Shown here in pieces: positions 55,930-64,000 of a stretch of DNA of 64,000 nt. The notes beneath the pieces were generated by a model. That model was not told the DNA's origin. It saw nothing but the letters and a program-made list of their open reading frames with translations, and ran no database searches. Numbering within the stretch: the stretch's first letter is position 1; each line of letters opens with the position of its first letter. Source of the stretch: Nostoc cf. commune SO-36 (GTDB taxonomy: Bacteria > Cyanobacteriota > Cyanobacteriia > Cyanobacteriales > Nostocaceae); NCBI RefSeq assembly GCF_023734775.1, contig NZ_AP025732.1, positions 1,240,001-1,304,000 on the forward strand. The letters are read 5' to 3'. A program made the position numbers and the translations under genes.

Positions 55930-56700
55930 CTACTTTTTCACGGCAGCTTTAGCAGCTGCGGCTGCGGCTATTTCTTCTGAACTAAGTGGCATCAATACCT
56001 GTAATTGGAATGATGTATTAATCGCTGCTGGCCCTACCTGCACAGGCGTTTTATCCAATGCGGATCTTGACTCTACTGGAGCTAAAGTTGATTGATAATC
56101 TTTAACTATTAACAAAGGCTGCAAACGCTCAATGTTACGAATTATCGATTGTGTTTGTTCATAAGTTCCTGTAATTTCGGCATTGATACTGCTGCGTTGC
56201 AGCTTGCCGTCAACTAATACTCCGAGAGTTCCATCGTTAACTGGTTCTGGTTTTTGGGAAACTGGCACAAATTTCTTCAATTTGGCTCTCACTGCATTAA
56301 CAGAAGTTGGAATATTGCCAGACTCAACTAAGCGGTTCATATCCAACAGCAATGTATCTAAGCTTTTTTCGTTAGCAAATAAACCTAAAACCTGAACTTT
56401 TTGCTGCTTTGCCTGTGCTAGCTCGTCTTTAACTTTGTCAATCTGTTTGATATTGGCTTTTTTTTCGTTAATTTGCCCTTGCAATTCAGAGCTTTTAGCT
56501 TGCTGCTGCTGATAGCTTTCCCAAGCTGGCATCAACAGGTTTAAGAATATATAACCTGCTCCCGCTAAACCAATTACTCCCACCAATATCCCAATGATTT
56601 TTGGTGTGAAGGCAATACCAAATAGCACGGGGGATGCTGGCGTTGCCTCATCGAATTCCCCACCATGTTCGGCAAAATTTAAATCATCACTCAGCGTCAT
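55930..56700 (-). CDS. pilO: type IV pilus alignment protein PilO
   Basis: The 256-residue inner-membrane protein has one TM helix (IIGILVGVIGLAGAGYIFLNLL) after a 30-residue cytoplasmic N-terminus. A long coiled coil follows (SYQQQQAKSSELQGQINEKK), then a ferredoxin-like domain. It partners with PilN in the pilus alignment complex. It overlaps pilN by 4 bases. Confidence 0.85.
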   Translation of the reverse strand: MTLSDDLNFAEHGGEFDEATPASPVLFGIAFTPKIIGILVGVIGLAGAGYIFLNLLMPAWESYQQQQAKSSELQGQINEKKANIKQIDKVKDELAQAKQQKVQVLGLFANEKSLDTLLLDMNRLVESGNIPTSVNAVRAKLKKFVPVSQKPEPVNDGTLGVLVDGKLQRSSINAEITGTYEQTQSIIRNIERLQPLLIVKDYQSTLAPVESRSALDKTPVQVGPAAINTSFQLQVLMPLSSEEIAAAAAAKAAVKK

Positions 56701-57473
56701 TTTGAAATGACTCCTGTTTGTTGCATATTACGAATTCGAGTCACTAACCCCACTGTGCCTTTTTTTTCTAACTCCCGAATTAATTCTGAAGCCGGAACAT
56801 CGCTCATGCCCGATTGAATAGTGTATTGAACTACTTGGGGTGGCTTAATTACTACACCATTAACAGGCCTATCCGCACCTGGCGGTAAGGGAAGATCAAT
56901 TAACGTAGCTGTCACAATTCTGCTTTCTGTGGGCTTCAAAAACCGAGATTGTTGTAAACTCAATAAGAAATCATTGACATCGTTAAAAGACCGAGCCAAT
57001 CCGGTAATTTCTAATCCCCCGGCGGGATTGGTTGCTGGCTGACCTGCTGTTGGTACAACAGGTGGAACTTGCTTAATATTCTCAATTTGCACTGCCGCAG
57101 GGATGCGATCGCGCAAATCTTGCAGCATTGCCGACCAAGGACGAATCTGATCAAATACAGTGACTAAAGCTTGAGTTTCCCCTTGAACTGCCTTCGTCTC
57201 GGCTTTAATTTTGTTCAAATTTCCAATTTCTGTATCTAACCTCTTGCTTTCTTGGTCTAGTTGTGCAATCTGACCATCTAATTCCACAATCTTCCCTTGC
57301 AACAACCACCAACCAATTCCCAATAAAGCTGGAAGAACTACACCTACTGCAACTCCCGCATACAGTAGTGTCAAATCCCCCGTAGGAAACTTTAGGGATA
57401 TTCCTTTTCCTCTCTCAGGCTTGGTCTTATATGCTGGGCGATCTTTTAGAAAGTTAACATCTAGGCTATACAT
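56697..57473 (-). CDS. pilN: type IV pilus assembly protein PilN
   Basis: The 258-residue protein has the conserved N-terminal SLDVNFLKDRPAY (PilM-binding INxLP-like segment), one TM helix (LLYAGVAVGVVLPALLGIGWWLL) and a coiled coil (DGQIAQLDQESKRLDTEIGN), then a periplasmic domain. Binds PilM through its N-terminus and PilO through the coiled coil. It begins 4 bases after pilM stops. Confidence 0.85.
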   Translation of the reverse strand: MYSLDVNFLKDRPAYKTKPERGKGISLKFPTGDLTLLYAGVAVGVVLPALLGIGWWLLQGKIVELDGQIAQLDQESKRLDTEIGNLNKIKAETKAVQGETQALVTVFDQIRPWSAMLQDLRDRIPAAVQIENIKQVPPVVPTAGQPATNPAGGLEITGLARSFNDVNDFLLSLQQSRFLKPTESRIVTATLIDLPLPPGADRPVNGVVIKPPQVVQYTIQSGMSDVPASELIRELEKKGTVGLVTRIRNMQQTGVISK

Positions 57474-57477
57474 TTTT

Positions 57478-58584
57478 TTACACCTCCCGCATTCCTAGAC
57501 CGAGTACGATCGCTAAACTAGAGCGTTGTACCTGTGGAAATTTATCAGTGTCAACTTCCAAAGCCAGAGCTACGATTGGATCTATTTGGGTAGTTGGTAA
57601 ACTCAGTCGTTGGGTAAAAAACTCATCTAGCTGTTGGAGTCCACCTCCAGGCCCAGCTAATATAATTTGCGCTACCTCCAAATTTTCACTTTGATTGAGG
57701 TAAAAATCGATGGAACGGCGCAGTTCATCTGTTAATTCTGCCAATACTCTCAATATGGCAGCCATACCAGGATCAATTTCGGTAACACCAGTTTTCCCGC
57801 CGTCTAAGGGAGTTTGGGGAATGACCATGCCGTGTAACAGTTCCATATCTCGTGATGTGGGTAAGCTCATTGCCCTAGCTAAGGCAGTTTGCATTTGATA
57901 AGTCCCGATTGGAACTGTGCGCGAAAATTGCGGCACTCCGTTAACGATGATGGCAATTTCTGTACTATCGAACTCGATATCAACGAGTACTGCTGCTTCT
58001 TGCGGGCCAAATTGTCGTAATTGTTCACGAATATTCCGAATTAAAGCAAAACTGTTAATTTCTAAAACATCAATTTGTAATCCTGCCTGCTCGAAAGTAC
58101 TTATATAGGTATCCGTTATCTCCTTGCGGGTGGCTACTAAAAGTACGTGTACCTTTTCAATGCCATCTTCATCTACAAAATACCCAAGTTTTTGATAATC
58201 TACATCAGCCTCTTCACGAGGATAGGGTAAATACAAACCTGCTTCGTGGTTCAGCACCATTTCTCGCAGTTCTTTGTCATCCAACTCTGCTGGCACTGGT
58301 ATGATCCGAACGATGGAATCTCGCCCTGGGACACCAGTGGCAACGCGAGAAGTTTTGATTTTGCTCTCAGCTAGCGCCTGCTGGATTAATTGCGCCATTG
58401 CTGCGGGGTCGGTGATTTGACCATCGGTAACAATGCCTTCGGGAACTGCTACCGATGTAAAGGTTTCTAGTTTCAAGCCTTGACGCTGTTTGCGTAGCTG
58501 AACTACATTTACCCGTTCGGGAGCAAGTTCAATGCCGACCCCTTTATTTGATTTGCCAAACAGACTTTTGAAGCTTTTTACCAC
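57478..58584 (-). CDS. pilM: type IV pilus actin-like ATPase PilM
   Basis: The 368-residue cytoplasmic, actin-like protein has GVGIELAPERVNVVQL, ADVDYQKLGYF, AAVLVDIEFDSTEIAIIVNG and LAGPGGGLQQLDEFFTQRL, the usual ATP-binding pattern of PilM. It starts the pilMNO(Q) operon. Its promoter lies in the spacer with the divergent lipoprotein gene. Confidence 0.9.
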   Translation of the reverse strand: MVKSFKSLFGKSNKGVGIELAPERVNVVQLRKQRQGLKLETFTSVAVPEGIVTDGQITDPAAMAQLIQQALAESKIKTSRVATGVPGRDSIVRIIPVPAELDDKELREMVLNHEAGLYLPYPREEADVDYQKLGYFVDEDGIEKVHVLLVATRKEITDTYISTFEQAGLQIDVLEINSFALIRNIREQLRQFGPQEAAVLVDIEFDSTEIAIIVNGVPQFSRTVPIGTYQMQTALARAMSLPTSRDMELLHGMVIPQTPLDGGKTGVTEIDPGMAAILRVLAELTDELRRSIDFYLNQSENLEVAQIILAGPGGGLQQLDEFFTQRLSLPTTQIDPIVALALEVDTDKFPQVQRSSLAIVLGLGMREV

Positions 58585-58736
58585 AGTTGTGCCCGCTGGA
58601 CTGCTAAATTGGAAATTTAATTTTGTTGCGGTAGAGACGTAATATGTTACGTCTTTACAGGTAATTTATTTAGCCTATAATCTCGACAATTCTGTCTAAG
58701 CTTTTCACACTCAGCAAGCGTAAAAATACTGGGAAC

Positions 58737-60041
58737 ATGATTCAATTACGAAAATTTAAACAACTTATTGCTTTTACACTGGTGGGCTTATTAACCAGTT
58801 GGATTGTAAGTTGCAGCACAGGGAATGTTAGTACAACTACAAAACAAGCTAATTCAGGAGCGGCAACTGTTGAATTTTGGACGATGCAACTCCAACCTCA
58901 ATTTAACGACTACTTCAAAAGCCTAATTGCGAATTTTGAATCGGAAAATCCAGGTATAAAGATTAACTGGGTTGATGTACCTTGGGCAGCAATGGAGAAC
59001 AAAATATTAACAGCTGTCTCCGCAAAAACGCCACCTGATGTAGTTAACTTGAATCCGGGTTTTGCTTCCCAACTTGCCGGGCGAAATGCCTGGTTAGATT
59101 TAGATGCAAAAGTCCCAAACGATGTACGTTCCTCCTATCTACCGAATATCTGGAAAGCAAGCATACTTAATGGCAAGAGTTTTGGGATTCCCTGGTATCT
59201 CACCACACGGCTAACCATTTATAACACTGATTTATTAAAACAGGCAGGTATCAATAAAGTCCCTGCGACCTACGCAGAATTGGCACAAGCGGCGCAACAA
59301 ATTAAAGATAAGACGGGGAAATATGCCTTTTTTGTGACTTTCGTACCGCAAGATTCCGGTGAAGTGCTGGAATCTTTCGTGCAAATGGGAGTCACCCTAA
59401 TAGATGCTGAAGGAAAAGCGGCGTTTAATTCAGCACCAGGTAAAGCAGCGTTTCAATACTGGGTAGACTTGTATAAAAAAGGGTTGCTTCCGAAAGAAGC
59501 TTTAACCCAAGGACATCGCCACGCGATCGATTTATACCAATCTGGAGAGACTGCGTTTCTCGCTTCTGGGCCAGAGTTTCTGAAAACGATCGCAAATAAT
59601 GCCCCGAAAATTGCTCAAGCTTCAGAAATAGCACCTCAACTCACTGGTGACACAGGTAAGAAAAATGTCGCGGTGATGAACATAGTTATTCCCCGCGATA
59701 GCAAACAACCAGATGGGGCTGTCAAGTTTGCTTTATTTGTTACTAATGACGAAAATCAGTTAGCCTTTGCTAAAGCTGCAAATGTCCTACCTTCTACAAT
59801 CAAAGCATTGTCTAATAGTTACTTTAAAGATGTTCCAGCTAATGCTTCAACAATAGAAAAAGCACGGGTTGTCACTGCCGAGCAACTGCAACAAGCAGAA
59901 ATATTAACCCCTACTTTGAAGGATTTTAACAAACTACAAAAGGCAGTTTACGAAAACTTGCAAGCAGCAATGTTAGACCAAAAAACTGTTGATAAAGCCG
60001 TAGAAGATGCGGCGCAAGAGTGGAACAGTACTAGGAGTTAG
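58737..60041 (+). CDS. extracellular sugar-binding lipoprotein (ABC family 1)
   Basis: The 434-residue protein has a lipoprotein signal (LLTSWIVSCSTG, lipid Cys about 27). It has the type II binding fold: EFWTMQLQPQF, FESENPGIKINWVDVPWAAMENKI, and the C-terminal hinge block EAFLASGPEF-like TAFLASGPEFLKTI. Family 1 binds sugars or glycerol phosphate. No permease is adjacent. A 155-bp divergent spacer separates it from pilM. Confidence 0.85.
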   Translation: MIQLRKFKQLIAFTLVGLLTSWIVSCSTGNVSTTTKQANSGAATVEFWTMQLQPQFNDYFKSLIANFESENPGIKINWVDVPWAAMENKILTAVSAKTPPDVVNLNPGFASQLAGRNAWLDLDAKVPNDVRSSYLPNIWKASILNGKSFGIPWYLTTRLTIYNTDLLKQAGINKVPATYAELAQAAQQIKDKTGKYAFFVTFVPQDSGEVLESFVQMGVTLIDAEGKAAFNSAPGKAAFQYWVDLYKKGLLPKEALTQGHRHAIDLYQSGETAFLASGPEFLKTIANNAPKIAQASEIAPQLTGDTGKKNVAVMNIVIPRDSKQPDGAVKFALFVTNDENQLAFAKAANVLPSTIKALSNSYFKDVPANASTIEKARVVTAEQLQQAEILTPTLKDFNKLQKAVYENLQAAMLDQKTVDKAVEDAAQEWNSTRS

Positions 60042-60293
60042 GAGACAAACGAAAAAACAGCTAAATATAGTATCTGTAGGGTGTGTTATCGCATAGCGTA
60101 ACGCACCAAAGCCTTTGGACGGTGCATTATGCCTTCGGCTAACGCACTCTACGTGATGACCAACACCTGCCTTAAGCCGCTTCTCTACCAGACGCTTTGC
60201 GAATGCGTCTAGATGAATTGCCGCTACAGCTTGTAGTTTTGCCTAAATCCTGTAGGCGCATCTTCAAAAATAAATGGTATTGATATCTCAACT
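60042..60293. other. spacer with GC-rich repeats
   Basis: Contains ATCGCATAGCGTAACGCACC and GTGCATTATGCCTTCGG, which form loose stems with nearby inverse copies (GCTAACGCACTCTACGTG). A CTTCTCTACCAGACGC repeat lies at about 60181. No gene is supported. Confidence 0.5.
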
Positions 60294-60297
60294 TTGA

Positions 60298-60540
60298 ACA
60301 TTTGCAGCAAATACTTTAACCTTTGCAGCAAATGTTATTCCATGTATAAGAAAGGCTTAAGTATTTGCAAGAAATGTATAATCATTTGCTGCAATTACTT
60401 CAACCTTTGTAACAAATACTCTTTCATATATAAGAAAGGCTTAAGTATTTGCAAGAAATGTATAATTATTTGCTGCAATTACTTTAACCTTTGTAACAAA
60501 TACTCTTCCATGTATAAGAAAGGCTTAAGCACTTGCAACA
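60298..60540. repeat. 84-bp tandem repeat with Cys-rich frame
   Basis: About three copies of an 84-bp unit. Each contains ATGTATAAGAAAGGCTTAAG, TATTTGCAAGAAATGTATAA, TTTGCTGCAATTACTT and AACCTTTGTAACAAATACTC. The frame beginning with TTG 60294 stays open for 100 codons and encodes repeats of KKGLSICKKCIIICCNYFNL. No ribosome site is visible, so coding is uncertain. Confidence 0.75.
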
Positions 60541-60541
60541 A

Positions 60542-61840
60542 TCATTGTAGTGAACTTATAAATATAGCTTTTGCTAAAAAATCGCCTACTAGATAAAGGG
60601 AACCGCATAAAACGATTAAGTCTTCTGTGGTTGAGGTTGCGGTTTCTAGTGCTGTGAATAAATCTGGATGTATTTGGCGATCGCTTAATTCGGGACAGAG
60701 GCTGTAAGCTAGGTTTGATAGGCAGTCTAAATCAGCAGAAGTTCTACCCGGCCAAGGTTCTACTGGGATTGGCACTAAAAAAAGGCGATCGCCTGGGCGC
60801 AGTAAGGCGGTAAAAATATCAGCATGATCCTTATCGGCAAACATTCCCATAACCCAATTCACGGGTTTGTGATTAACTGCATCTAAGCTATCAATATACT
60901 GGCGAAGAACTTGGGCTGCGGCGGTATTATGAGCGCCATCAACTAATAATTTATGGTGGTTCCAAGTAGCCCATTGCATCCGCCCCGGCCATTGAGTTTT
61001 TGCCATGCCGTTAGTTATAGCTTCATCAGAAATCTGCCAATCCTGTTGTTGGAGAATTTCTAAAGCGGCTATTGCCAAAGCTGAATTACTTAATTGAATT
61101 TGTCCCGCTAATGGTAATGGGTATTTAATTAATCTTGAATTTTCAATTGTTTGATATTCTGCCCATCCTGTAGCGATTTGACGGGAGGGTTGAGGCGTAA
61201 AAATCGGGCATTGTAATTCTAAAGCACGCGATCGCACCACTTTCTCTGCCTCTGGTGGCAATGTCCCAACCACAACAGCACATCCAGGTTTGAGAATACC
61301 AGCTTTTTCTCTAGCAATATCAGCGATAGTAGGGCCAAGTTGCTGCCAGTGTTCGCGGCTAATGGAAGTGATGAGCGTAACCAAAGGTTCTAAGCAGACA
61401 TTGGTAGCATCTAAGCGCCCTCCTAGTCCAACTTCTATCACAGCCACATCAACTTGCTGCTGGGCAAAATATAACCAAGCAGCCGCCGTAATTACTTCAA
61501 ACTGAGTTGCCGATTCGTCGTCACCACCAAGAATAACCCCTTGTACTTTTTCTAATAATTGACTCAATTCCTCAGAAGAAATTTGCTGTTCATTCAGACA
61601 AATACGTTCCGTCCAATCGACTAAATGGGGGGAAATGTAGCGTCCTGTACGATAACCAGCCTCAGTAAGTACGGAGGAAATATAGGCACAAACTGAACCT
61701 TTGCCATTAGTTCCAGCAACATGAATTACTGGGACTTGGTGATGAGGATTACCAAGATTTGCTAAAAGATTGAGGATGCGATCGAGTCCCAGATGGACAC
61801 CAAAGCGTTGCAGGGGTTGGATTACAGAGTCGATATTCAA
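60542..61840 (-). CDS. folC: folylpolyglutamate/dihydrofolate synthase
   Basis: FolC adds glutamate to dihydropteroate and to folates. The protein has the P-loop VAGTNGKGSVCAYI and the following SPHLVDWTERI. It also has VEVGLGGRLDATN, GPTIADIAREKAGI, and the C-terminal domain LVDGAHNTAA. The frame extends to 61912, but the extra 24 residues encode C-rich repeat; TTG 61840, starting LNIDSVIQPLQRFGVHLGL, matches typical family starts (about 432 residues). The stop overlaps the Cys-rich repeat region end. Confidence 0.88.
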   Translation of the reverse strand: MNIDSVIQPLQRFGVHLGLDRILNLLANLGNPHHQVPVIHVAGTNGKGSVCAYISSVLTEAGYRTGRYISPHLVDWTERICLNEQQISSEELSQLLEKVQGVILGGDDESATQFEVITAAAWLYFAQQQVDVAVIEVGLGGRLDATNVCLEPLVTLITSISREHWQQLGPTIADIAREKAGILKPGCAVVVGTLPPEAEKVVRSRALELQCPIFTPQPSRQIATGWAEYQTIENSRLIKYPLPLAGQIQLSNSALAIAALEILQQQDWQISDEAITNGMAKTQWPGRMQWATWNHHKLLVDGAHNTAAAQVLRQYIDSLDAVNHKPVNWVMGMFADKDHADIFTALLRPGDRLFLVPIPVEPWPGRTSADLDCLSNLAYSLCPELSDRQIHPDLFTALETATSTTEDLIVLCGSLYLVGDFLAKAIFISSLQ

Positions 61841-61935
61841 GGAAGGGAGTGGGGAGTGGGGAGTGGGGAATGGGGGAATGAGGGAGATAAGGGAGAAATA
61901 AGCAATGCCCAATGCCCCATGCCCAATCCCCGATT
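61841..61935. repeat. GGGAGTGGGGAGTGG short repeats
   Basis: GGAGTGG-like heptamers (61845-61870), GGGAATG variants and GCCCAATGCCCCATGCCCAA follow each other between folC and psbY. Confidence 0.65.
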
Positions 61936-61942
61936 AATGAAT

Positions 61943-62068
61943 TTAAGCTTCTCTATCCAAAAAGCCTTGAATTTGTCTTAAAGCCGCAGCGCCAATATTA
62001 AACACTGCCCAGCTAGCGGCGATCGCAACTGGTGCTAAAACGATCGCTATACGGTAATCGATATCCAT
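61943..62068 (-). CDS. psbY: photosystem II protein Y
   Basis: PsbY is a small single-helix subunit at the edge of photosystem II near cytochrome b559. The 41-residue frame reads [20 protein letters not shown], then [21 protein letters not shown], which matches PsbY: short N-terminus, one membrane helix, and an ALRQIQGF tail. AAGAGAGG lies about 10 bases before the ATG. It is too short for most gene finders. Confidence 0.9.
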   Translation of the reverse strand: MDIDYRIAIVLAPVAIAASWAVFNIGAAALRQIQGFLDREA

Positions 62069-62189
62069 ATCTAGAACCCCTCTCTTAAGTAGAAATTAAA
62101 GTTTTGTCAACTGCTCTCATTTTTATTTTTAGCTGAAGTGGGCAACTTTTCCAAGTAGATATGTAAAGAATGTTTAAATTATTAGGCAT
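62069..62189. other. spacer between psbY and repeat
   Basis: AT-rich, contains the psbY promoter and a stretch TTAGCTGAAGTGGGCAAC. No gene. Confidence 0.45.
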
Positions 62190-62285
62190 TGGACAATTCA
62201 ATTTTGGATTTTGGATTGACGATTTTGGATTAAATTTCAATCTAAAATCCAAAATCTAAAATCTAAAATTCTTACTCCCCACTCC
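62190..62285. repeat. hairpin repeat TTGGATTT/AAATCCAA, copy 2
   Basis: ACAATTCAATTTTGGATTTT and inverse CTAAAATCCAAAATC around AAATTTC, ending TTCTTACTCCCCACTCCC. It matches 36004-36098 and, like it, ends at the stop codon of a minus-strand gene. Confidence 0.75.
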
Positions 62286-62813
62286 CTAAGCCTTTTTAAA
62301 CCCAATATCAGTAGCCTTACCAGCATGAACTAAAGCTAATTTTTGGTAACGTTGGGCGTGTTCAATCAGTTCTGTGGCTTCAACATCTGTTACTTGGCGT
62401 AACACTTTGCCAGGAATGCCCACAACTAGAGACAAAGGAGGTACATTTTTTGTCACCACTGCGCCAGCACCGATAATGCTGCCAGCACCCACTCTTACCC
62501 CGTCTAAAATCACTGCGCCTATGCCAATCAAACTTCCACGCTCAATGTAAGCGGAATGTATCACAGCGCGATGTCCTACAGTGACATGATCTTCTAAAAT
62601 TGTGGGAAAACCAGGATCGCCATGTAAAATTGCACCATCCTGAATATTTGTGTATTCACCAATTTCAATCCGTTCTACATCTCCCCTAACCACTGCTCCA
62701 TACCAAATGCTCACTCCTGCTGCTATATTTACTGAACCCATAACAACAGCATTAGCTGCGATGAAGGCAGCTTGAGAAAAATCAGGAGATGTCCAGTAAG
62801 AAGCGGTAGACAC
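62286..62813 (-). CDS. gamma-carbonic-anhydrase-like hexapeptide protein
   Basis: The protein of about 175 residues is a left-handed beta helix of hexapeptide repeats ([54 protein letters not shown]). Zinc-ligand-like His are present in AILHGDPG and [13 protein letters not shown], as in gamma-carbonic anhydrases. The C-terminal helix is [23 protein letters not shown] 62813 (VSTASYW) is preferred over ATG 62879 since the earlier 22 residues are not conserved in character. It may be a real carbonic anhydrase or a related acyltransferase. Confidence 0.8.
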   Translation of the reverse strand: MSTASYWTSPDFSQAAFIAANAVVMGSVNIAAGVSIWYGAVVRGDVERIEIGEYTNIQDGAILHGDPGFPTILEDHVTVGHRAVIHSAYIERGSLIGIGAVILDGVRVGAGSIIGAGAVVTKNVPPLSLVVGIPGKVLRQVTDVEATELIEHAQRYQKLALVHAGKATDIGFKKA

Positions 62814-63058
62814 GATAGAATATGAATATGGTACCCAGGAACACTGGAGAAACTCCAACCTTTGAGGCTGGTTGCACAACTAGGATATCACAGCGTCAAG
62901 CCTCTACAGTGAGGAAAACACTAGTGAACAATGTTCCTGCCGCAACTTTGTGTCTGTGCAGCAGTGAGCAAGTAACCGAAAGCGAAAGTGGTGGAGCCAA
63001 AGTGTGTAATAAAATACACTAATGCTGGTGAAGACAAAATTATGTTTGTACGCACTTC

Positions 63059-63571
63059 ATGATGAATCCAGGCTTGCAGTACCCGATGTTTGGGCCGGAA
63101 ATACAGTGTCCCCATTGTCGCCAGACTATTCCGGCGTTGACACTCACAGATACCTATTTGTGTCCGCGTCATGGCGCGTTTGAAGCTAATCCTAAAAATG
63201 GAGAGTTAATCCATTTGCAATCGGGGCGTCATTGGCGGAGGTGGAATAATGAGTGGTATAGACAGCATACTCATCCCGATGGTATTCGGTTTGAGATTCA
63301 TGAAGCATTAGACAAGCTGTATACCCAAGGTTTTCGAGCAACACGAGTAGTTATTGCTCGACGTTATCAGGAATTGATGAGTGGCTACTTGGAACGCAGC
63401 ACACCTTGGCGTTCTGGACAAACAGAAGCTACTGCTGCGCGTTTGTACGGCTTACCCGTGGAGTTTAGCCCCGATACCTCAGATGATCCCTGTTGGGAAG
63501 TGATTAATTTTGACTTGGAAAAAGAGCCTGGCGTCCCTGTGCGCTACCCCTATTTCAGGTTGTTTGAGTAA
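63059..63571 (+). CDS. TIGR02652-type cyanobacterial protein
   Basis: The 170-residue protein has an N-terminal zinc-ribbon-like set (IQCPHCRQTIPAL ... TYLCPRHGAFEANP) and a conserved C-terminal region (WRRWNNEWYRQHTHPDGIRFEIHEALDKL, GFRATRVVIARRY). The layout matches a cyanobacteria-specific family I know as TIGR02652; function unknown. Start could be the second ATG (63062). Confidence 0.75.
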   Translation: MMNPGLQYPMFGPEIQCPHCRQTIPALTLTDTYLCPRHGAFEANPKNGELIHLQSGRHWRRWNNEWYRQHTHPDGIRFEIHEALDKLYTQGFRATRVVIARRYQELMSGYLERSTPWRSGQTEATAARLYGLPVEFSPDTSDDPCWEVINFDLEKEPGVPVRYPYFRLFE

Positions 63572-63651
63572 ATGGTCATTTGTCATTAGTCATTTGTCAT
63601 TAGTGAATAACAAAGGACAAATGGCTAAGGACTAAGGACTAAGGACTAATT

Positions 63652-64000
63652 ATGCACCACGCTTCTATTCGGACTGCGAATATTCATCGAGCGATCGCTT
63701 TCTACGAACATTTAGGGTTTACAATCTCAGAACGCTTTACCACAGGCTATACCCTAGCTTGCTGGATGGAAGGATTGGGCGGCAGAATTGAACTGATCCA
63801 AATTCCCGAACCAAAACCAGCCCCAGATGCCTTTGCTGATGAGCATTATGTGGGGTATTATCATCTCTCGTTCGATTTAACTGAGATTACACCAGATTTA
63901 CCTAGTTGGTTGACAAGCTTACAAGAACGTGTATTGCTGGCGGGTGAGAGTCAAACTGAAGAATTACAACCGTTGAAGGTACTTTTAGAACCGACACAAC
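63652..64000 (+). CDS. VOC-family protein, truncated by window end
   Basis: Glyoxalase/bleomycin-resistance (VOC) fold: MHHASIRTANIHRAIAFYEH begins a typical paired beta-alpha-beta-beta-beta unit, followed by RIELIQIPEP and YHLSFDLTEI. Metal-type His is seen at the start and in YYHLSF. The gene continues past 64000. AAGGACT repeats lie upstream. Confidence 0.75.
   Translation, partial: MHHASIRTANIHRAIAFYEHLGFTISERFTTGYTLACWMEGLGGRIELIQIPEPKPAPDAFADEHYVGYYHLSFDLTEITPDLPSWLTSLQERVLLAGESQTEELQPLKVLLEPTQ

Noticed and set aside
60298..60540. CRISPR-like spaced repeat
   Set aside because: The whole 84-bp unit repeats, including the parts that would be spacers.

Overview
The window is chromosomal DNA of a filamentous, Nostoc-like cyanobacterium (Nostocales). 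The evidence is plastocyanin, cytochrome c6, psbY, phytoene desaturase and synthase, CRR6, a phytol-kinase-like gene, many HIP1 octamers (GCGATCGC), heptanucleotide tandem repeats (STRRs) and dense families of palindromic intergenic repeats. Most genes are single housekeeping or photosynthesis genes, separated by repeat-rich spacers.

Layout. 0-5.4 kb: petE, a cytochrome c6 gene, a proline-rich TonB-like protein, a lipase-like hydrolase and an odd cytochrome b6 paralogue. 5.4-10.6 kb: a CPA1 antiporter with a TrkA-N domain, tRNA-Glu, an SRPBCC protein and a GAF histidine kinase without its phosphoacceptor His. 11.2-15 kb: an ISAzo13-like element, a ribbon-helix-helix protein, an HNH nuclease and a dead polysaccharide deacetylase. 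15.3-22.9 kb: a NagZ-like hydrolase, crtP-crtB (crtB frameshifted), tRNA-Ser, an amino-acid-binding lipoprotein and a beta-barrel protein. 23-31 kb: sdhA, an ATPase plus DUF4276-like gene pair that looks like a defence module, a ctp protease, ispG and a RelE-type toxin-antitoxin pair. 31-39.5 kb: isochorismatase-like hydrolase, LysM-M23 peptidase, HtrA protease, DUF760, scpB, ispD, GT9, CRR6 and a Fur/PerR regulator. 39.5-48.7 kb: a NACHT-pentapeptide protein divergent from a pseudo-receiver DUF3685 protein, a phytol-kinase-like gene, a large branched palindrome, a flavin oxidoreductase, cobD and HU. 49.4-53 kb: a graveyard of toxin-antitoxin and Uma2 genes, several broken. 53-58.6 kb: pilMNO and pilQ. 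58.7-64 kb: a sugar-binding lipoprotein, a Cys-rich 84-bp repeat, folC, psbY, a gamma-carbonic-anhydrase-like protein, a TIGR02652 protein and a truncated VOC gene.

Functional links. petE and cytochrome c6 are alternative electron donors to photosystem I. crtP and crtB catalyse consecutive carotenoid steps, and ispG and ispD feed the same isoprenoid supply. pilM, pilN, pilO and pilQ form the type IV pilus alignment complex and outer-membrane pore. The accessory content of most interest is the ATPase/DUF4276 pair, the NACHT-pentapeptide protein, and several recognisable enzymes that have lost key catalytic or cofactor residues (cytochrome b6 paralogue, histidine kinase, receiver domain, disulfide oxidoreductase). 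All family assignments come from reading the sequence; no database search was run.
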